In this document: one piece after another, positions 1-10,659 of the stretch
How positions within the stretch are numbered: position 1 is the stretch's first letter
Layout: every line of letters begins with the position of its first letter
From: Leuctra nigra
Lineage: Eukaryota; Arthropoda; Insecta; Plecoptera; Leuctridae
Direction of reading: 5' to 3'
Assembly: GCA_934045905.1 (NCBI GenBank)
Contig: OW203763.1
Location: forward strand, 47,609,494 to 47,673,493
Length of the DNA: 64,000 nt
Program-made: the position numbers and the translations under genes
The notes under the pieces: generated by a model
Databases searched by the model: none
What the model saw: only the letters and a program-made list of their open reading frames with translations
Told to the model about the DNA's origin: nothing

Positions 1-34
1 AGGACAAAGAACAAAAATATTGATTATCGATAGT

Positions 35-340
35 AATGAAAGTAGTACCCTGTCAATTGAAGAATTCAGATGATCAAATCGACGAAAATGTGTGTTTAAA
101 TCGCGTTAATGCACTAATTTCTATCGTGAAATTCCAACTTGTTCCGGGCCTGCGTGTGCCTGTGATAGCCTGATAGGCCCTACCCTAGACCCAAATCAGA
201 CCAGAAGAAATAATATTTTACCTTCTACCATTACCTACCTAGTACTATACAAAAACCCACGGCACGCAACTGGATTTATAATCATCGAAAATGTGTCAAA
301 AAGTAGTTTAAAAATTAACACAAAAAAATTCATATATTTA
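35..340. repeat. Diverged fragment of the hAT-A MITE family
   Basis: This AT-rich stretch aligns by eye, in the same orientation, with the inside of the intact element at 3948-4686. Shared landmarks are a 'tttaaatcgcgtta' block, a 'gggcctgcg' block and a 'ttaccttctacnattacct' block. No terminal repeats or target duplication remain, so it is an old truncated copy. It is followed by a 12-base G run at 410-421. Confidence 0.6.
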
Positions 341-996
341 AATATATTTAAATATTTTTTATTTATATAAAGAGGCGATTAAAAAAGTAGCGGGCCCTAA
401 AAATATCCTGGGGGGGGGGGGTCCAAATTTACTCCACCCACTGTGTGGTAAAGAAACTTTTCTCTAAAATGTGTGTCTTAATGTTCAGGGGATCACTTCT
501 CGAAACAGATCACGTCATAACTCCAAGTTATGATAAAATAAGTATTTGTCCTATCTCTCACCATGTTAATATTATGACTTTTCGTCATATCTTGACGTGT
601 TACGGTTTCGAGAATAGGGCCCCCAGCTAGCATACTTTGTGTTTCGGTCATCAAATATGAAGTATTGGGATGTATACCAAACAATCAGAAATGAAGGTAT
701 TTCAGATTCAGAATTAAGGTATCAGATTTGAGGTATTTTGACGATTGTTCACTTTGTAAATGATTAATAAGCCTACATTCTCAACAGAGCCAGGCTCCAC
801 TAGTGAGAATGTAATATAGAGAACGGAGGAGAGGAAACCCGGTACCGGCATGTATAGCCTACTCCTGACTAAAGATACCAAGGGGGCCAACGGCATGACG
901 TCCCATCCGAAGGACGGTGTAACATTCACAGCTCGGGCCTCCACAACCCGCGCCGTCGAGAGACTGATAACAGGTGGAGGGAGGTCGTCACACTAA
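341..996. other. Gene-free stretch, no identified element
   Basis: AT-rich to about 700, then GC-richer from about 780. Short ORFs occur on both strands but none has a recognisable domain or splice context. The only landmark is the poly-G run at 410-421. Confidence 0.4.
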
Positions 997-1338
997 AGCC
1001 CGTCTTCCATCATTGCGATATTTTCGTCGCAATGTTGCTTTGCGGCACGATTTTTCAGTCACCGTCTTCCATGAATGCGATGTTTTCGCCGTCGCGTCAT
1101 GTATTTCCGACTCCCCCATTTGTCCAGAGGTTGTTCAGCGGTAACCGCGCATGCGCACAACGCTGCGATAGAAAATCGCTGCGTTGGTTGTTGAAGTTGG
1201 TTCTACTTTCAGCGACGATCCGCAGCGATTCTCGTGACGTCATGCGATGCTGCGATTCGAGCGCTGATTGGCTGAGAGACCACGTTGCGGCTGCGAATTC
1301 GCATTGCGATGAAAAAACGCAATCATGGAAGACGGGCT
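997..1338. mobile_element. Harbinger-like MITE with TAA target duplication
   Basis: The 14-base ends AGCCCGTCTTCCAT (997-1010) and ATGGAAGACGGGCT (1325-1338) are exact reverse complements. The element is bracketed by TAA at 994-996 and TAA at 1339-1341. A 3-bp TAA/TTA duplication is characteristic of PIF/Harbinger elements. The left half contains a second, slightly diverged copy of the terminal motif (about 1060-1090), and a gcgcatgcgc core lies at about 1147. It has no coding capacity of its own; short ORFs across it are incidental. Confidence 0.7.
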
Positions 1339-1905
1339 TAACCCCCAAACACCCCAGTCTCTCTGACCCAACGGCAGCAACTGGCAAGTCAGAGTTGAAC
1401 GGTCACCCATCCAACCACTGACCGCGCTCAATGTTGCTTAACCTCGGTGATCTAACGAGAACCGAGGTATCCAACACACCAGCCGTTGATCATTGAAATT
1501 AGCGTACCACTGGGCCAACTTGGTCTGTAAAACATGATATCACATTCGCTTGCATTCCACATTGAGCACTTGATCCGCGCTACCGGTATACTTTCACGCG
1601 TTAAAATCAAACTTGTCGCGAAATATCAACTACCTCTGTGAAATTCAAATATCTGGAGCATTGAGATCCTTTTTCATTCATTTCGACTGAAGATAGGAAA
1701 CATGAAGAACATGAAATAATAACATCGGGCACTCAGGGGGATGACCGATCAAGCGTGTCAAGCCAGGTATGTATTTCAGACAAACAAATGTATTCTAAAA
1801 ATATTAATTACTTAAAACATTGAAGAACACCTAGTAAAAGCCATTAAAATGGGTGGAAGAAATGATTTGAAATTGTAATCATGATTAGATAAAAGACAAA
1901 CTTAA

Positions 1906-2172
1906 GAGGGCTTGGTAGTGAGCGTGGCCTTGACGAGTTTTTTAATCGATTTTTATCAATATCTTTTTCCAGTGTAATTGTTAATTTTCGGGTTCTAAAC
2001 ACCTGTTGGACAAAATAAAACTAATAACTTATTCCAAACTATGAAATTATTTTCATTGAACTGTTCTGAATTCACGTCCATAGCCCCATTTTGTTAACAA
2101 TTACACTGGAAAAAGATAATGATAAAAATCGATTAAAAAACTCTTCAAGGTCAAACTCACTACCCAGCCGTC
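1906..2172. mobile_element. TTAA-flanked foldback MITE nested in F1
   Basis: Two arms of about 80 bp (1906-1984 and 2094-2172) are near-perfect reverse complements, starting GAGGGCTTGGTAGTGAG and GACGGCTGGGTAGTGAG. The element is bounded by TTAA at 1902-1905 and 2173-2176. The empty site is visible in F1 copy B near 42260, where 'gacaaacttag' runs straight into 'ggttatcac'. A 4-bp TTAA duplication is known for piggyBac and Kolobok transposons. The superfamily is not proven because no transposase is present. Confidence 0.75.
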
Positions 2173-2508
2173 TTAAGATTATCACTTGATACATGTTTAA
2201 TTTTTTGCTTCGTTATTTAGTAATAATTAGTTGATTTTTGGTGAAATATGGTCTATTTTCTTGTCTCGCTATGGGTGCCGTGTGAAATTAAATGTTAAAA
2301 ATGTGCCAAGTGATAACCCTAAGTTTGTCTTTTATCTAATCACGATTAAAATTTGAGACTCCAATCGTATCGGAAATTTTATAGTTTTGACCGGTTTTGT
2401 TGAATATCCAGCGCCTAATTAACAAGTCACGAAGCATAAATGAAAAAGTGCTACTAATATACAATCAGACTGATCATGTGAACATTATATCAAAGTTACA
2501 CCCCCTTA

Positions 2509-2672
2509 TACCCCATCTACACGCTCACTTTAACAGAGGACTATAGTAGCCTCTCACTTTAAGTATACCGTGTAGATGATGAAAGATGATCAAGCCTCCC
2601 ATGTTTTAACATGGGTCGTCATTTAAATGTATGTTTAACATACTCTATTAAAGTGAGCGTGTAGAAGGAGTA
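2509..2672. mobile_element. 164-bp MITE with TTA target duplication, nested in F1
   Basis: The ends are imperfect terminal inverted repeats, TACCCCATCTACACGC on the left and the complement of TACTCCTTCTACACGC on the right, sharing 'tctacacgctcactttaa'. TTA flanks both sides (2506-2508 and 2673-2675). The uninterrupted target is seen in F1 copy C at about 54445 ('cacccacttatgag'). The 3-bp TTA duplication suggests a Harbinger-type MITE. Confidence 0.7.
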
Positions 2673-2955
2673 TTATGAAACAATTTATTTTCTCTCAATT
2701 TGATAAAACGGCCGAGCGCTTGCACCCTTAAGTTTAAATGTTGCATTTTAATGCAAGCGGCAAGAAGGAACATAACCTCACTTCCGAGCAACACGTTTGT
2801 TTGTTAGCTATTAGGTACTATTAGTATTACGCAATATTAGTTACTAGCTCGTTTTTTTATGCATATGTTATGCATGTTGCGTATTGTGCCCGGCGCAGCA
2901 ACCCTTCGATAGATTCCAATTCCATCATGTAAGCCAATTGAGAGGTATGGAACAC

Positions 2956-3640
2956 GGAAAAGGTTGGCTGAATGGCTGTGTGGTAACGCTCGGAACTTGT
3001 ATTCCGGAGGCCCGGGTTCGATTCCCGCAGCCGTCCTTCCTCACTGGGGTTTTTTCGTGGTTTTCCCTCAGTCGACAGGCAAATGCTGGGAAGGTACCCT
3101 ACAATTAGGCCACGACCGCCTCTTCCCACCTTCAATCCTTACCCACTCTTCACCATCATCTCCCAATCGTCATCATAATCATTCATCTGTCGCCATTAGC
3201 CTCGCTGCAGAACAGTGCGACCTTAAGAGGCAAACGGAAGCAAACGGGAATCGCACGGTTCGTCAGAGCGTTTTTTGAAATTTTGTCTTCCCACTAAATA
3301 ATTTTAAAAATACAGATAGTAACGACCCACTACAGCCTAATAGACTAAATAATGCCACACACTGGAGTTCATTATGACTTCTGGTACGACCTTAAAGTGT
3401 TTAATACGCAACACTTTGCGTATACTCTGAACACTTTGAGGTCGTACCAGAGGTCATAATGAACTCAAGTGTGCGGCATTATTTAGTCTATTAGGCTGTA
3501 GTGGGTCGTGACGTTGGGTCGTTACTATCTGTATTTTTAAAATTATTTAGTGGGAAGACAAAATTTAAAAAAAAAACGCTCTGACGAACCGTGCGATTCC
3601 CGTTCGCTTCCGTTTGCCTCTTAAGCCCCAGACAAAAAAA
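2956..3640 (+). mobile_element. tRNA-derived SINE with 15-bp target duplication
   Basis: The element is flanked by the exact 15-bp direct repeat AGAGGTATGGAACAC (2941-2955 and 3641-3655) and ends in an A-rich tail (3633-3640), as expected of LINE-mediated retroposition. The head has a RNA polymerase III box A, TGGCTGAATGG (2965-2975), and a perfect box B, GGTTCGATTCC (3015-3025). The anticodon arm folds with a perfect 5-bp stem around a loop whose anticodon position reads TGT (Thr-like). The body ('ggttttccctcag', 'ggcaaatgctgggaagg', 'aggccacgaccgcctc') and the 3' end ('agtgcgacctta') are those of a SINE type widespread in insects. The SINE is interrupted near its 3' end by the foldback at 3227-3620. 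Confidence 0.85.
3227..3620. mobile_element. TTAA-flanked foldback MITE inside the SINE
   Basis: This 394-bp near-palindrome has arms of about 185 bp that begin and end GAGGCAAACGGAAG. TTAA brackets it at 3223-3226 and 3621-3624. Removing the element and one TTAA rejoins the SINE 3' end as 'gtgcgaccttaagcccc', which fits the usual SINE terminus. The insertion is therefore younger than the SINE. The right arm carries a small extra segment ('tgacgttgggtcg') near 3510. Confidence 0.8.
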
Positions 3641-3947
3641 AGAGGTATGGAACACAAATTACTTGAAATAACTAGTTTTGGAACGCTTCTGTCAGCTAAT
3701 TCTCGGAATTCGATCCGAGCAAGCGCGTTTAGAAATTAGGGTGTTTATGGCGAGGGTCTAAAATGCGAGCAAACCTTTGTACACATTTGCAACGTTTTGT
3801 TGAGATCGGTCAAATGGTTTCGGAGTATGAACATTGAACGGACGTGAATATTTTATTTTTTAAATGTTTCAATTAGGGGTGGTTTTGGGGGATGGGTGCT
3901 CTTTCACGTAGAATGTCCACACAACATTTGTTTCAGATCGGACAAAG

Positions 3948-4686
3948 CAGTGGCGTAGGAACCGGGGGGGGGCAAGGGGTGCAATGCCCCCCCCCCCCAA
4001 CTTTCAGGGAAGAGGGGCAAAGGGGGGCAAAAAAAATTATTAATTTTTTAATAGTAATAATTTAAGAATTTAATATGTCAAATCGACCAATATTTGTGTT
4101 TAAATCGCGTTAAAATGCATTAAATTCATATTGAAATTCAAAAATTTTCCCGGCCTGCGCGGCCCACACCCGCGTATTATATTCTAATGCCCTTTCCAGA
4201 CTCAAATAGGACCTGAAGTTATATTATTTTACCTTCTACTATTACCTGCCATTATACTACAAAAATCCCCAGCATATGTAGGTAACTGGATTTACAACTA
4301 AAAAATGTCAGAAATGTTTTTAAAAATATATATTTTTTTATTTTTTTATGCTTGACACTTTCATAATTATTGTAACTCCAGTTGCGTATGCTGTGAATTT
4401 TTGTAGTAATGATAGTAGTTAGTATTACTTTTCGTACTTTATTACTAGGAATTGGAGTCATCATTATTAGTACTTCATTTTGTAAATAAAACAAATTTTC
4501 ACTACCATTCTAGTCATATTAAAACGATTTAAAATAGCATTTCTACGCCATTCAACCTCTAATTATCCAAAATTTTCGCCGCCGGCGGCTGGGGCTCTCG
4601 CCCCAGACCCCTTCTTGTTGACGAGAATTTCTTTTCTGGCGTGATTCCTTGCCTCCCCTAACTTTGAAAACGTTCCTACGCCACTG
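3948..4686. mobile_element. hAT-A MITE, full copy 1
   Basis: Terminal inverted repeats CAGTGGCGTAGGAAC and its complement are flanked by an exact 8-bp duplication, GGACAAAG (3940-3947 and 4687-4694). An 8-bp duplication with CAGTGG-type ends is the signature of hAT transposons. The left end carries G and C runs. No transposase is encoded, and the AT-rich ORF on the minus strand is incidental. A nearly identical copy in opposite orientation is at 29485-30225. Confidence 0.9.
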
Positions 4687-4989
4687 GGACAAAGGATGTA
4701 CGAATGCTTAGAGTAGATACATACAGACATACATTCTATTTGATTACAAAGTTATACGGTAAAACTTTATGATTGTGATTGCACAATACCATATTTATAA
4801 TGAGAAATTGCCTTGGTACCTACGTAATAACAGGGTAATAGCATCGTAGAAGATAATATATTGGTTATTACTAATTATATTGTTTTAAAGGAATAAAGTT
4901 TGCCGGTATCAGGATTCGGCTTTGTACCAACTCGGAGGTAAACATTCGTGACAATTCGTAATAATTCCTAAATATCGTTATAGCTGTAA

Positions 4990-5178
4990 CATTCGAATGA
5001 TGAAAAATGTGAAAATGAATTGCGCGTGCGCCCAAACACTAATTCAAGTTAATGGACCTCTATTCAGCTTTGGTCGAGTTTGGGTACAAGTATTGCATTT
5101 GGAAGTAGGTGTAATTACAATTCTATACAAAATTAGCTCCGTTAATTATTTTGCACATTTTTCATAACTCGAATGAAT
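4990..5178. mobile_element. Small inverted-repeat element
   Basis: Arms 'attcgaatgatgaaaaatgt' at 4991-5010 and its imperfect complement at about 5147-5178 enclose about 120 bp of unique sequence. The structure suggests a MITE of about 190 bp. No convincing target duplication was found. Confidence 0.45.
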
Positions 5179-5343
5179 CTTGAATCGTTGAATCGTTGCC
5201 AAACAATTCTTTGTGTGGGATTTTGCTGACAAAGCACGCCGCCTCATTCTTACGTATATTCTACCAAGGTGAAATTCTTCACGCGTCCGGCCGAGATCGT
5301 CTTATATTTTACCTGATTGCAAGGAGACCTGACACAGTACAGC

Positions 5344-6227
5344 CAGGGATGGGCAGTATCTAAGATACAAGTATCTTAGATACGTATCTTGAGATACAAT
5401 AGTATCTTAGTATCTGTATCTTAGATACTTTTTAGTAAAGTATCTTATTAAAGTATCTAAGATACATTTTTAAAGTATCTTGAGTATCTTATTTTTCCAA
5501 GATACTTAAGATACTTTTAAACTAAAAATGGTCAAAATTTTCCCAATATTTTGGCAAACAAATACCTGAAACTCCATTATAAAGTTCATTCACGATTAGA
5601 ATAGCAAGTCGATCACGTCGTTCATTGGTCGGTCACATGAACACTGCCCTGTCAATGGCAAGACTTTCTTCTTTGTATTATTGAAATTGTATAAAGTATG
5701 TGAAATACACACTTTTTAATAGTAGAAAATATTAGAAAACTTAAATAAAATCGATTTATCTTTATCTACAGTCGTCTTGTACATATTCTTTGATAATTGA
5801 TATTTACATGTGTAGGTTTACAAATGCTCGCTTGACTACAGTAGTACACGGGCTTGCTATTCTAATCGTGAACGAACTTTAGACGATTTTCTGAGAATGG
5901 TACATTAGGTGTCTGGGCAAGCATACCCTGAGATCTCAATCTAATTTCCTGTGGACTTTCTGAAGAAAAATAAATAATTTTAATGACTATGTTATCACCT
6001 AAAAGAGTTTAAAAAATTCTGAATTGACTATATTTTTCCCCGACTCTTAATTCTCCATTTGTTTTGAAGTATCTTGTATCTTAAGTATCTTCAAGATACT
6101 ATAGTATCTTGTATCTTAAGATACTCTTAAATAAAAGTATATTGTATCTTGTATCTTGAGAGCAAATTATCAAGTATCTTGTATCTTGTATCAAAGATAC
6201 TTTTTTTAAGTATCTTGCCCATCCCTG
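5344..6227. mobile_element. hAT-B MITE with GTATCTT subterminal arrays
   Basis: The ends are CAGGGATGGGCAGTATC and the complement of CAGGGATGGGCAAGATAC. The flanking 8-bp duplication AGTACAGC is exact (5336-5343 and 6228-6235). Both subterminal zones (5360-5520 and 6065-6215) are packed with direct and inverted copies of 'gtatctt/aagatac', a plausible set of transposase-binding sites. The middle is occupied by the TA-flanked MITE at 5582-5879. No transposase is present. Confidence 0.9.
5582..5879. mobile_element. TA-flanked MITE, copy 1, nested in hAT-B
   Basis: Terminal inverted repeats 'aagttcattcacgattagaa' and the complementary 'ttctaatcgtgaacgaactt' are bounded by TA on both sides (5580-5581 and 5880-5881). 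A second, diverged copy of about 319 bp with the same TA borders lies at 55321-55639. The TA target suggests a Tc1/mariner-type MITE. Confidence 0.75.
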
Positions 6228-6396
6228 AGTACAGCAATATGCTTTTGATCTAGTCGTATATTAAATGCACACACTCACACATGATCTGATCGCAAAAAGA
6301 AGCAAACGTGTGTATATATACAGCTATAATCTGATCAAGTGCGCCTCTGGACATCGACGGAAGCATTCAGTGCTTGGCTCAAGCTTTAGCAGTAGA

Positions 6397-6830
6397 TTAG
6401 ATATTATTGTTTAACGGCGCGTCAACGACGAAGGTTATATTGCGCACATAAATTTTTACTTTATAACTTTGTTGAATAAAGTGGAGGACATGGGGAGGGG
6501 TCGATCTAACGGGCCCGATCCGGGGGAGTCCAGCACTGGTGGGAAGGCCAGGCCAGAAGGGGGACGGACCGAGGGGTGTAAGGATTCTGGGCGGCGGAAC
6601 CCGATTTCAGGGGAATCACCAATTCGAGGGGGAAGGCCGGCCCGAGGGGAACGCAAATTAAGGGAGGGCATGGATAGGTCGACCCTGGCTGCTCTTTGTC
6701 TGGACCTCACCACTGCTCTGTCCGGCATGGGTAGCCCTTACACATGAGCATATGCTCGCCGGCGTAGCTGCAATGGGTCATTGGCCAACACAAACCCCAC
6801 CACCGCGATAAGGTGGCAGCCGTCGGTGGG
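6397..6830 (-). mobile_element. LINE-mobilised retroposon with 14-bp target duplication
   Basis: The exact repeat GCTTTAGCAGTAGA occurs at 6383-6396 and 6831-6844 and brackets a GC-rich 434-bp insert. Read on the minus strand it starts with a small hairpin (ggcagccg and neighbours near 6797-6830). It ends in a 3' module with 'gcgcaatataacc' and 'gacgcgccgttaaac' and a short ATCTA-type tail. The same 3' module with a clear (ATCTA)n tail recurs at 30664-30735. The 3' module resembles ends of CR1/L2-like non-LTR elements, which is an inference. Internal GC-rich ORFs on both strands are incidental. Confidence 0.65.
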
Positions 6831-6844
6831 GCTTTAGCAGTAGA

Positions 6845-7876
6845 ACGAGTCCCATAGAGCGGAAGTCAATGCTTTAGAAGCATAGAATTGCTTGAAAGTT
6901 TTAGCGATATTTGTGAAATATTACCTCCGATGTTTACCTTCGAGTGCAGCCATTTGTGAATGAGGCTCCAGACGCATAACCTGCATTCATGTTGTTTGGA
7001 AGCTGTGTGGAAACTACATCCGCCATCATCGCAAGTAGCAACCAAGTCTTCTAATTGCAATGTTCTCTGAGCGCGTTGATATTGATCAAAGCATTTCTAT
7101 GTAATTACCGTGTCAATTCGCATTTGCACGGCTCTTGTACTGACATGACACAAAACCGAGCTGCCTTTCTGCGCTCGAACCAATATGTCAGACGCATTGG
7201 AGATTATATAGCTAATATTAATTATCAGTATTACGAACGCAGATTTCAAAGACAAGTCCAATAATCATCAGTTGCCATTTCACTAAATTTACTAAGGTTT
7301 ACCCTTCGAGCGCAATTTAGTCACGTAGGTATAACTGCACAAGATCATATCCGTGACTTTACATTTGCATTTGAGTCTATTCATGGTACACCCACGACTT
7401 AATAATTGATGGAAAACGGTTAAGTTGGAAGCTTAATGAATTGAGAAATTCTAATAATCAAACCCTCCAACCCCACATGCTCATCATGATTTTACCTCAG
7501 TGCAGTCGTCGGGATAATCAAGTTTTGAAAAAGGAATTAGAATTTCGCAAGAAATTTACGAGTCCGCAATTTATGAACAATTTATGAGCAATTTATGAAT
7601 TATCTAGTAAAATTATCTAGACATCTTGAATGATCGAAATACTTCAAATTTTGGAATAAAAGGAATTGTTGTAAAGGCGTTCAGGGATTAATGCATTCAT
7701 TGATAAAATACAGGAATTGTTGAATATTTGGCCAAAGGACCTATTCTTTGAAGTAGACGCTGGCGAATCTAGGATTTAGATCAAGTTATTCCTTTTTGTC
7801 CGACAAAATCCCTGTGCCTTTTTGCTCCACATCACGCATGTCCTATAACATCTAGATGCATCTCTTCGAAAATGTT
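6845..7876. other. Gene-free stretch
   Basis: No repeat family, domain or splice signal could be identified. Short ORFs at 6866-7060 (minus) and 7055-7264 (plus) have no recognisable features. Confidence 0.4.
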
Positions 7877-8423
7877 AACAAGCTATTAACATGGCTTGAA
7901 GACGAGAAGATCACATTATATCTAGATCAAGCTATTAACATGGCTTGAAGACGGGAAGATCAAGCTATTAACATGGCTTGAAGACGGGAAGATCAAGCTA
8001 TTTACATGGCTTGAAGACGGGAAGATCAAGCTATTAACATGGCTTGAAGACGGGAAGATCAAGCTATTAACATGGCTTGAAGATGGGAAGATCAAGCTAT
8101 TAACATGGCTTGAAGACGGAAAGATCAAGCTATTAACATGGCTTGAAGATGGGAAGATCAAGCTATTTACATGGCTTGAAGATGGGAAGATCAAGCTATT
8201 AACATGGCTTGAAGACGGGAAGATCAAGCTATATAACATGGCTTGAAGACGGGAAGATCAAGCTATTAACATGGCTTGAAGGTGGGAAGATAAAGCTATT
8301 AACATGGCTTGAAGACGGGAAGATCAAGCTATTAACATGGCTTGAAGACGAGAAGATCAAGCTATTAACATGGCTTGAAGACGGGAAGATCAAGCTATTA
8401 ACATGGCTTGAAGACGGGAAGAT
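7877..8423. repeat. 33-bp tandem repeat array
   Basis: About 16 copies of a 33-bp unit whose core is 'aagctattaacatggcttga', with scattered single-base variants (gacggg/gatggg/gacgag, ttaaca/tttaca). The first unit is degenerate and separated by 'cacattatatctaga'. Because 33 is a multiple of three, open frames of 11-residue repeats run on both strands. This is a consequence of the period and is not evidence of a protein. Confidence 0.95.
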
Positions 8424-9306
8424 GGCTTGAAGGAGTGACTGGTTCGAAGTGTGAATGCAAAGTTATTCGGTGATAGCTCACCGATTGAGCTGAGAATATG
8501 TACAAAGCGGCAGTGACTTGGCTATACAGGACAAGGCTATGCAAATAAGGACTGGGATTACAGACGGGAAAGGGAAGGGATTAAAGGGATCTAGGCAGAG
8601 CCAGTCACGGACAATATGTATTCAGAGATTCAGATCAAACGGCGTTCATCAAATATGCAAGAAATGTACAAATAACGGCGGACTAATTTCTTAGTTATTT
8701 GGACTAGAAAGCGATAATTGAAATAGAACGATGTTACAAACTGAGTGGAAAATTAATAAAAATAAAATGTCGTTTTAAACACGCTTTAAAGAAATTGTGC
8801 GGATATCTGATCCGAGTCCACCCAACCATCAAAACCATCCATGAGCAATGTGAATTCACAGCATTTACCCTTAATTCATGAAAACTAAATTCATATTGTT
8901 ACTTGAAAGAGATAAACAATGAGACCTGAAGAAGTCATAAAGCGTATATAATGGATAGACAAGGTGAAACTTTTAATTTTAATGAACATTCGATAGTTCT
9001 GGAGAAATTATGTCAAATTTAGGGTCAGAACAATATTCATGCTGAAATTGCTTATTTTCAAGTAATGTTTTCTTTGGATAAAAAATTTAGTGAGCAAATT
9101 TGAGAAAATTGATCAGCAATCATCTAATGAAGAATGTTGCTCGATGATATAATCATATCCTCTACTAGTTCAATAAATAAATTGCAGTTTTGAGAAACTA
9201 TAAATCATTGAAGTGTTGTAAAATGCGAGGCAGATGATAAAATTGCATCATCAACAAAGCACATGAAATATTATCTAGGAAGAAGAGAGTGATATTCCTA
9301 GATATT
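8424..9306. other. Gene-free stretch
   Basis: Single-copy-looking AT-rich sequence. No element ends, coding signal or RNA gene was found. Confidence 0.4.
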
Positions 9307-9548
9307 ATGATAGAAACCCTACTCTGGACGACGCCGGTACTAAATATAAAAACATTTTTATATATATATATATATATATATCTTTTGTTGATAATGGATA
9401 CCCTGGCAGAGTGGTAAGTAGGCTTCTGAGTAGAGACAAACAATTGGAGACAGTTGAAAACTATTTGTATGGAGTATTATGGCGATTTTTCGGAGATGGC
9501 TCGTAGGGTTTTGGCGCGTTACAACAAAAATCTGTATTTAAATCATCA

Positions 9549-9845
9549 TTGTCTTTGAGAAGTGTTCTTTGCCAAACAAAACCCCTGGATGCGGTACAGA
9601 ATTCAAAAGATAAAGACGGGTATGTGGGAGAGACAGGAAGACCCCTTATTAGTGTCCGCATAAAGGAGCACCGTGATAACGTTAAAGCACATACAATTTC
9701 AACGTCTTTAGTAGCTGAGCATGTGTGGGTGAATTGCTATAATTTTGATTTTGAATTAGTCGGCCCAATGTATAAGGAAAATATTGTAGCAAACGTAAAT
9801 TTATTGAGTCAGCCTTTATTACCTGAATGGACAATAACGTGTTGA
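9549..9845 (+). pseudogene. Truncated GIY-YIG endonuclease of a Penelope-like element
   Basis: The frame contains GYVGETGRPLISVRIKEH (about residues 24-41). This matches the second half of a GIY-YIG core, where Y-[IV]-G-[EQ]-T-G-R is followed by the catalytic Arg region and an EH. It continues with a decayed 'LVAEHVW...NFDFE' segment, typical of the C-terminal endonuclease of Penelope-like retroelements. The upstream GIY strand and the whole reverse transcriptase are missing. The ATG at 9549 is simply the first in frame. Its role would have been target cleavage for retrotransposition. It is surely non-functional here, because no RT frame precedes it and the 5' part is replaced by unrelated AT-rich sequence. 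Confidence 0.6.
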
Positions 9846-10043
9846 GTCAGAGCAGTTGCTTGTTCCCTGCCAACTGGATTACGTTATTACAGCCATGTGT
9901 AAGAGAGAGAGCGAATCATACTTGAGATAAACAGCAGGTCATCAGCTGATATCTATAGGTCTATAGTTTACGGTCATGTCGTGGTTGGGGGAGGGAGTTT
10001 GGCTCTATTAAGTTCAGTTCGTATGCTTTTCCTGTCAGTCGGC

Positions 10044-10074
10044 CTGAAGAAGACAACCGAATATGTTGTCGAAA
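10044..10074 (+). ncRNA. Hammerhead-ribozyme-like core
   Basis: CTGAAGA (10044-10050) is followed, after one extra A, by a perfect 6-bp stem, gacaac/gttgtc (10052-10057 and 10065-10070), and then GAAA (10071-10074). CUGANGA-stem II-GAAA is the catalytic core of type I hammerheads reported in Penelope-like elements. A short 'aaat/attt' helix could form stem III. No partner for stem I was found downstream, so self-cleavage in this copy is doubtful. Confidence 0.35.
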
Positions 10075-10659
10075 TATTGCCCCCGTAATTTAATGTGTGT
10101 TTTTATACTTTTTTATATTTAGTACCGGCGTCGTCCAGAGTAGGGTTTCTATCATATAGGTACATTCCCGGTACATCAACTTCTTCGTTTTATTATTACA
10201 TGATATATTATCTGTAGTTTGACAACAAATTTCAAAATATTACTTTTAAATTGAAATACAATTCCGAGAAGAATGGAGTTGTTGTGTCAAGTATGGTAGA
10301 AATTACTTGGTAGCTCCCGGGTTCATAGCTCCGGTTCAGCCGGATATTTACCATTTATTAGAGAATGTATCGTATTATAATAACTGACTCCACCGAAAGT
10401 TTTCAACAAACCAGTAAGACAAACCACAGAATTCTTACTCAGGGAAATGAAGAAGGGTAACATAATTATATTTTGGAAGCACAAGAAAAAGTAAATTAGG
10501 AAAGTGATAGCTTTTTGTAATTAATTTCTTGCGCCAAGCGGTTTTGGGCTCCTCAGCATGCCCACGAGGAAAGTAATGAAGAGATTTGAAACAGGAAAGG
10601 AAGTAGCTTGAAGGATATACGTAACATGACGACGGAAATGGAAATCACATTCTGATGTT

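Larger units (their letters stand above)
1850..2735. mobile_element. Foldback family F1, copy A, interrupted by two nested MITEs
   Basis: F1 is a family with long inverted arms, recognised because it recurs at 42062-42530 (copy B) and 54160-54500 (copy C). Its hallmark is an arm reading 'cacgattaaaattt' in one direction and 'aattgtaatcatgatta' in the other, next to 'gacaaactta' and its complement 'taagtttgtc'. In copy A the left arm is broken by the TTAA element at 1906-2172 and the right flank by the MITE at 2509-2672. Copies B and C supply the uninterrupted sequence. Outer ends are approximate. Confidence 0.6.
9307..10155 (+). mobile_element. Penelope-like element fragment with inverted ends
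   Basis: A perfect inverted repeat of at least 44 bp (9307-9350 and 10112-10155, containing 'ggacgacgccggtac') brackets the remains of a GIY-YIG endonuclease reading frame and a hammerhead-like motif. Penelope-like elements often insert with inverted partial copies of their own terminus and carry GIY-YIG plus hammerhead sequences. This matches, although only the 3' end of the element is present. A (TA)n run of about 20 bases follows the left arm (9358-9380). Confidence 0.6.

Noticed and set aside
6456..6747. GC-rich ORFs on both strands
   Set aside because: They lie inside the retroposon with a 14-bp duplication. They are open by composition, and no domain is visible.
7922..8430. 11-residue repeat proteins on both strands
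   Set aside because: By-product of the 33-bp tandem array.
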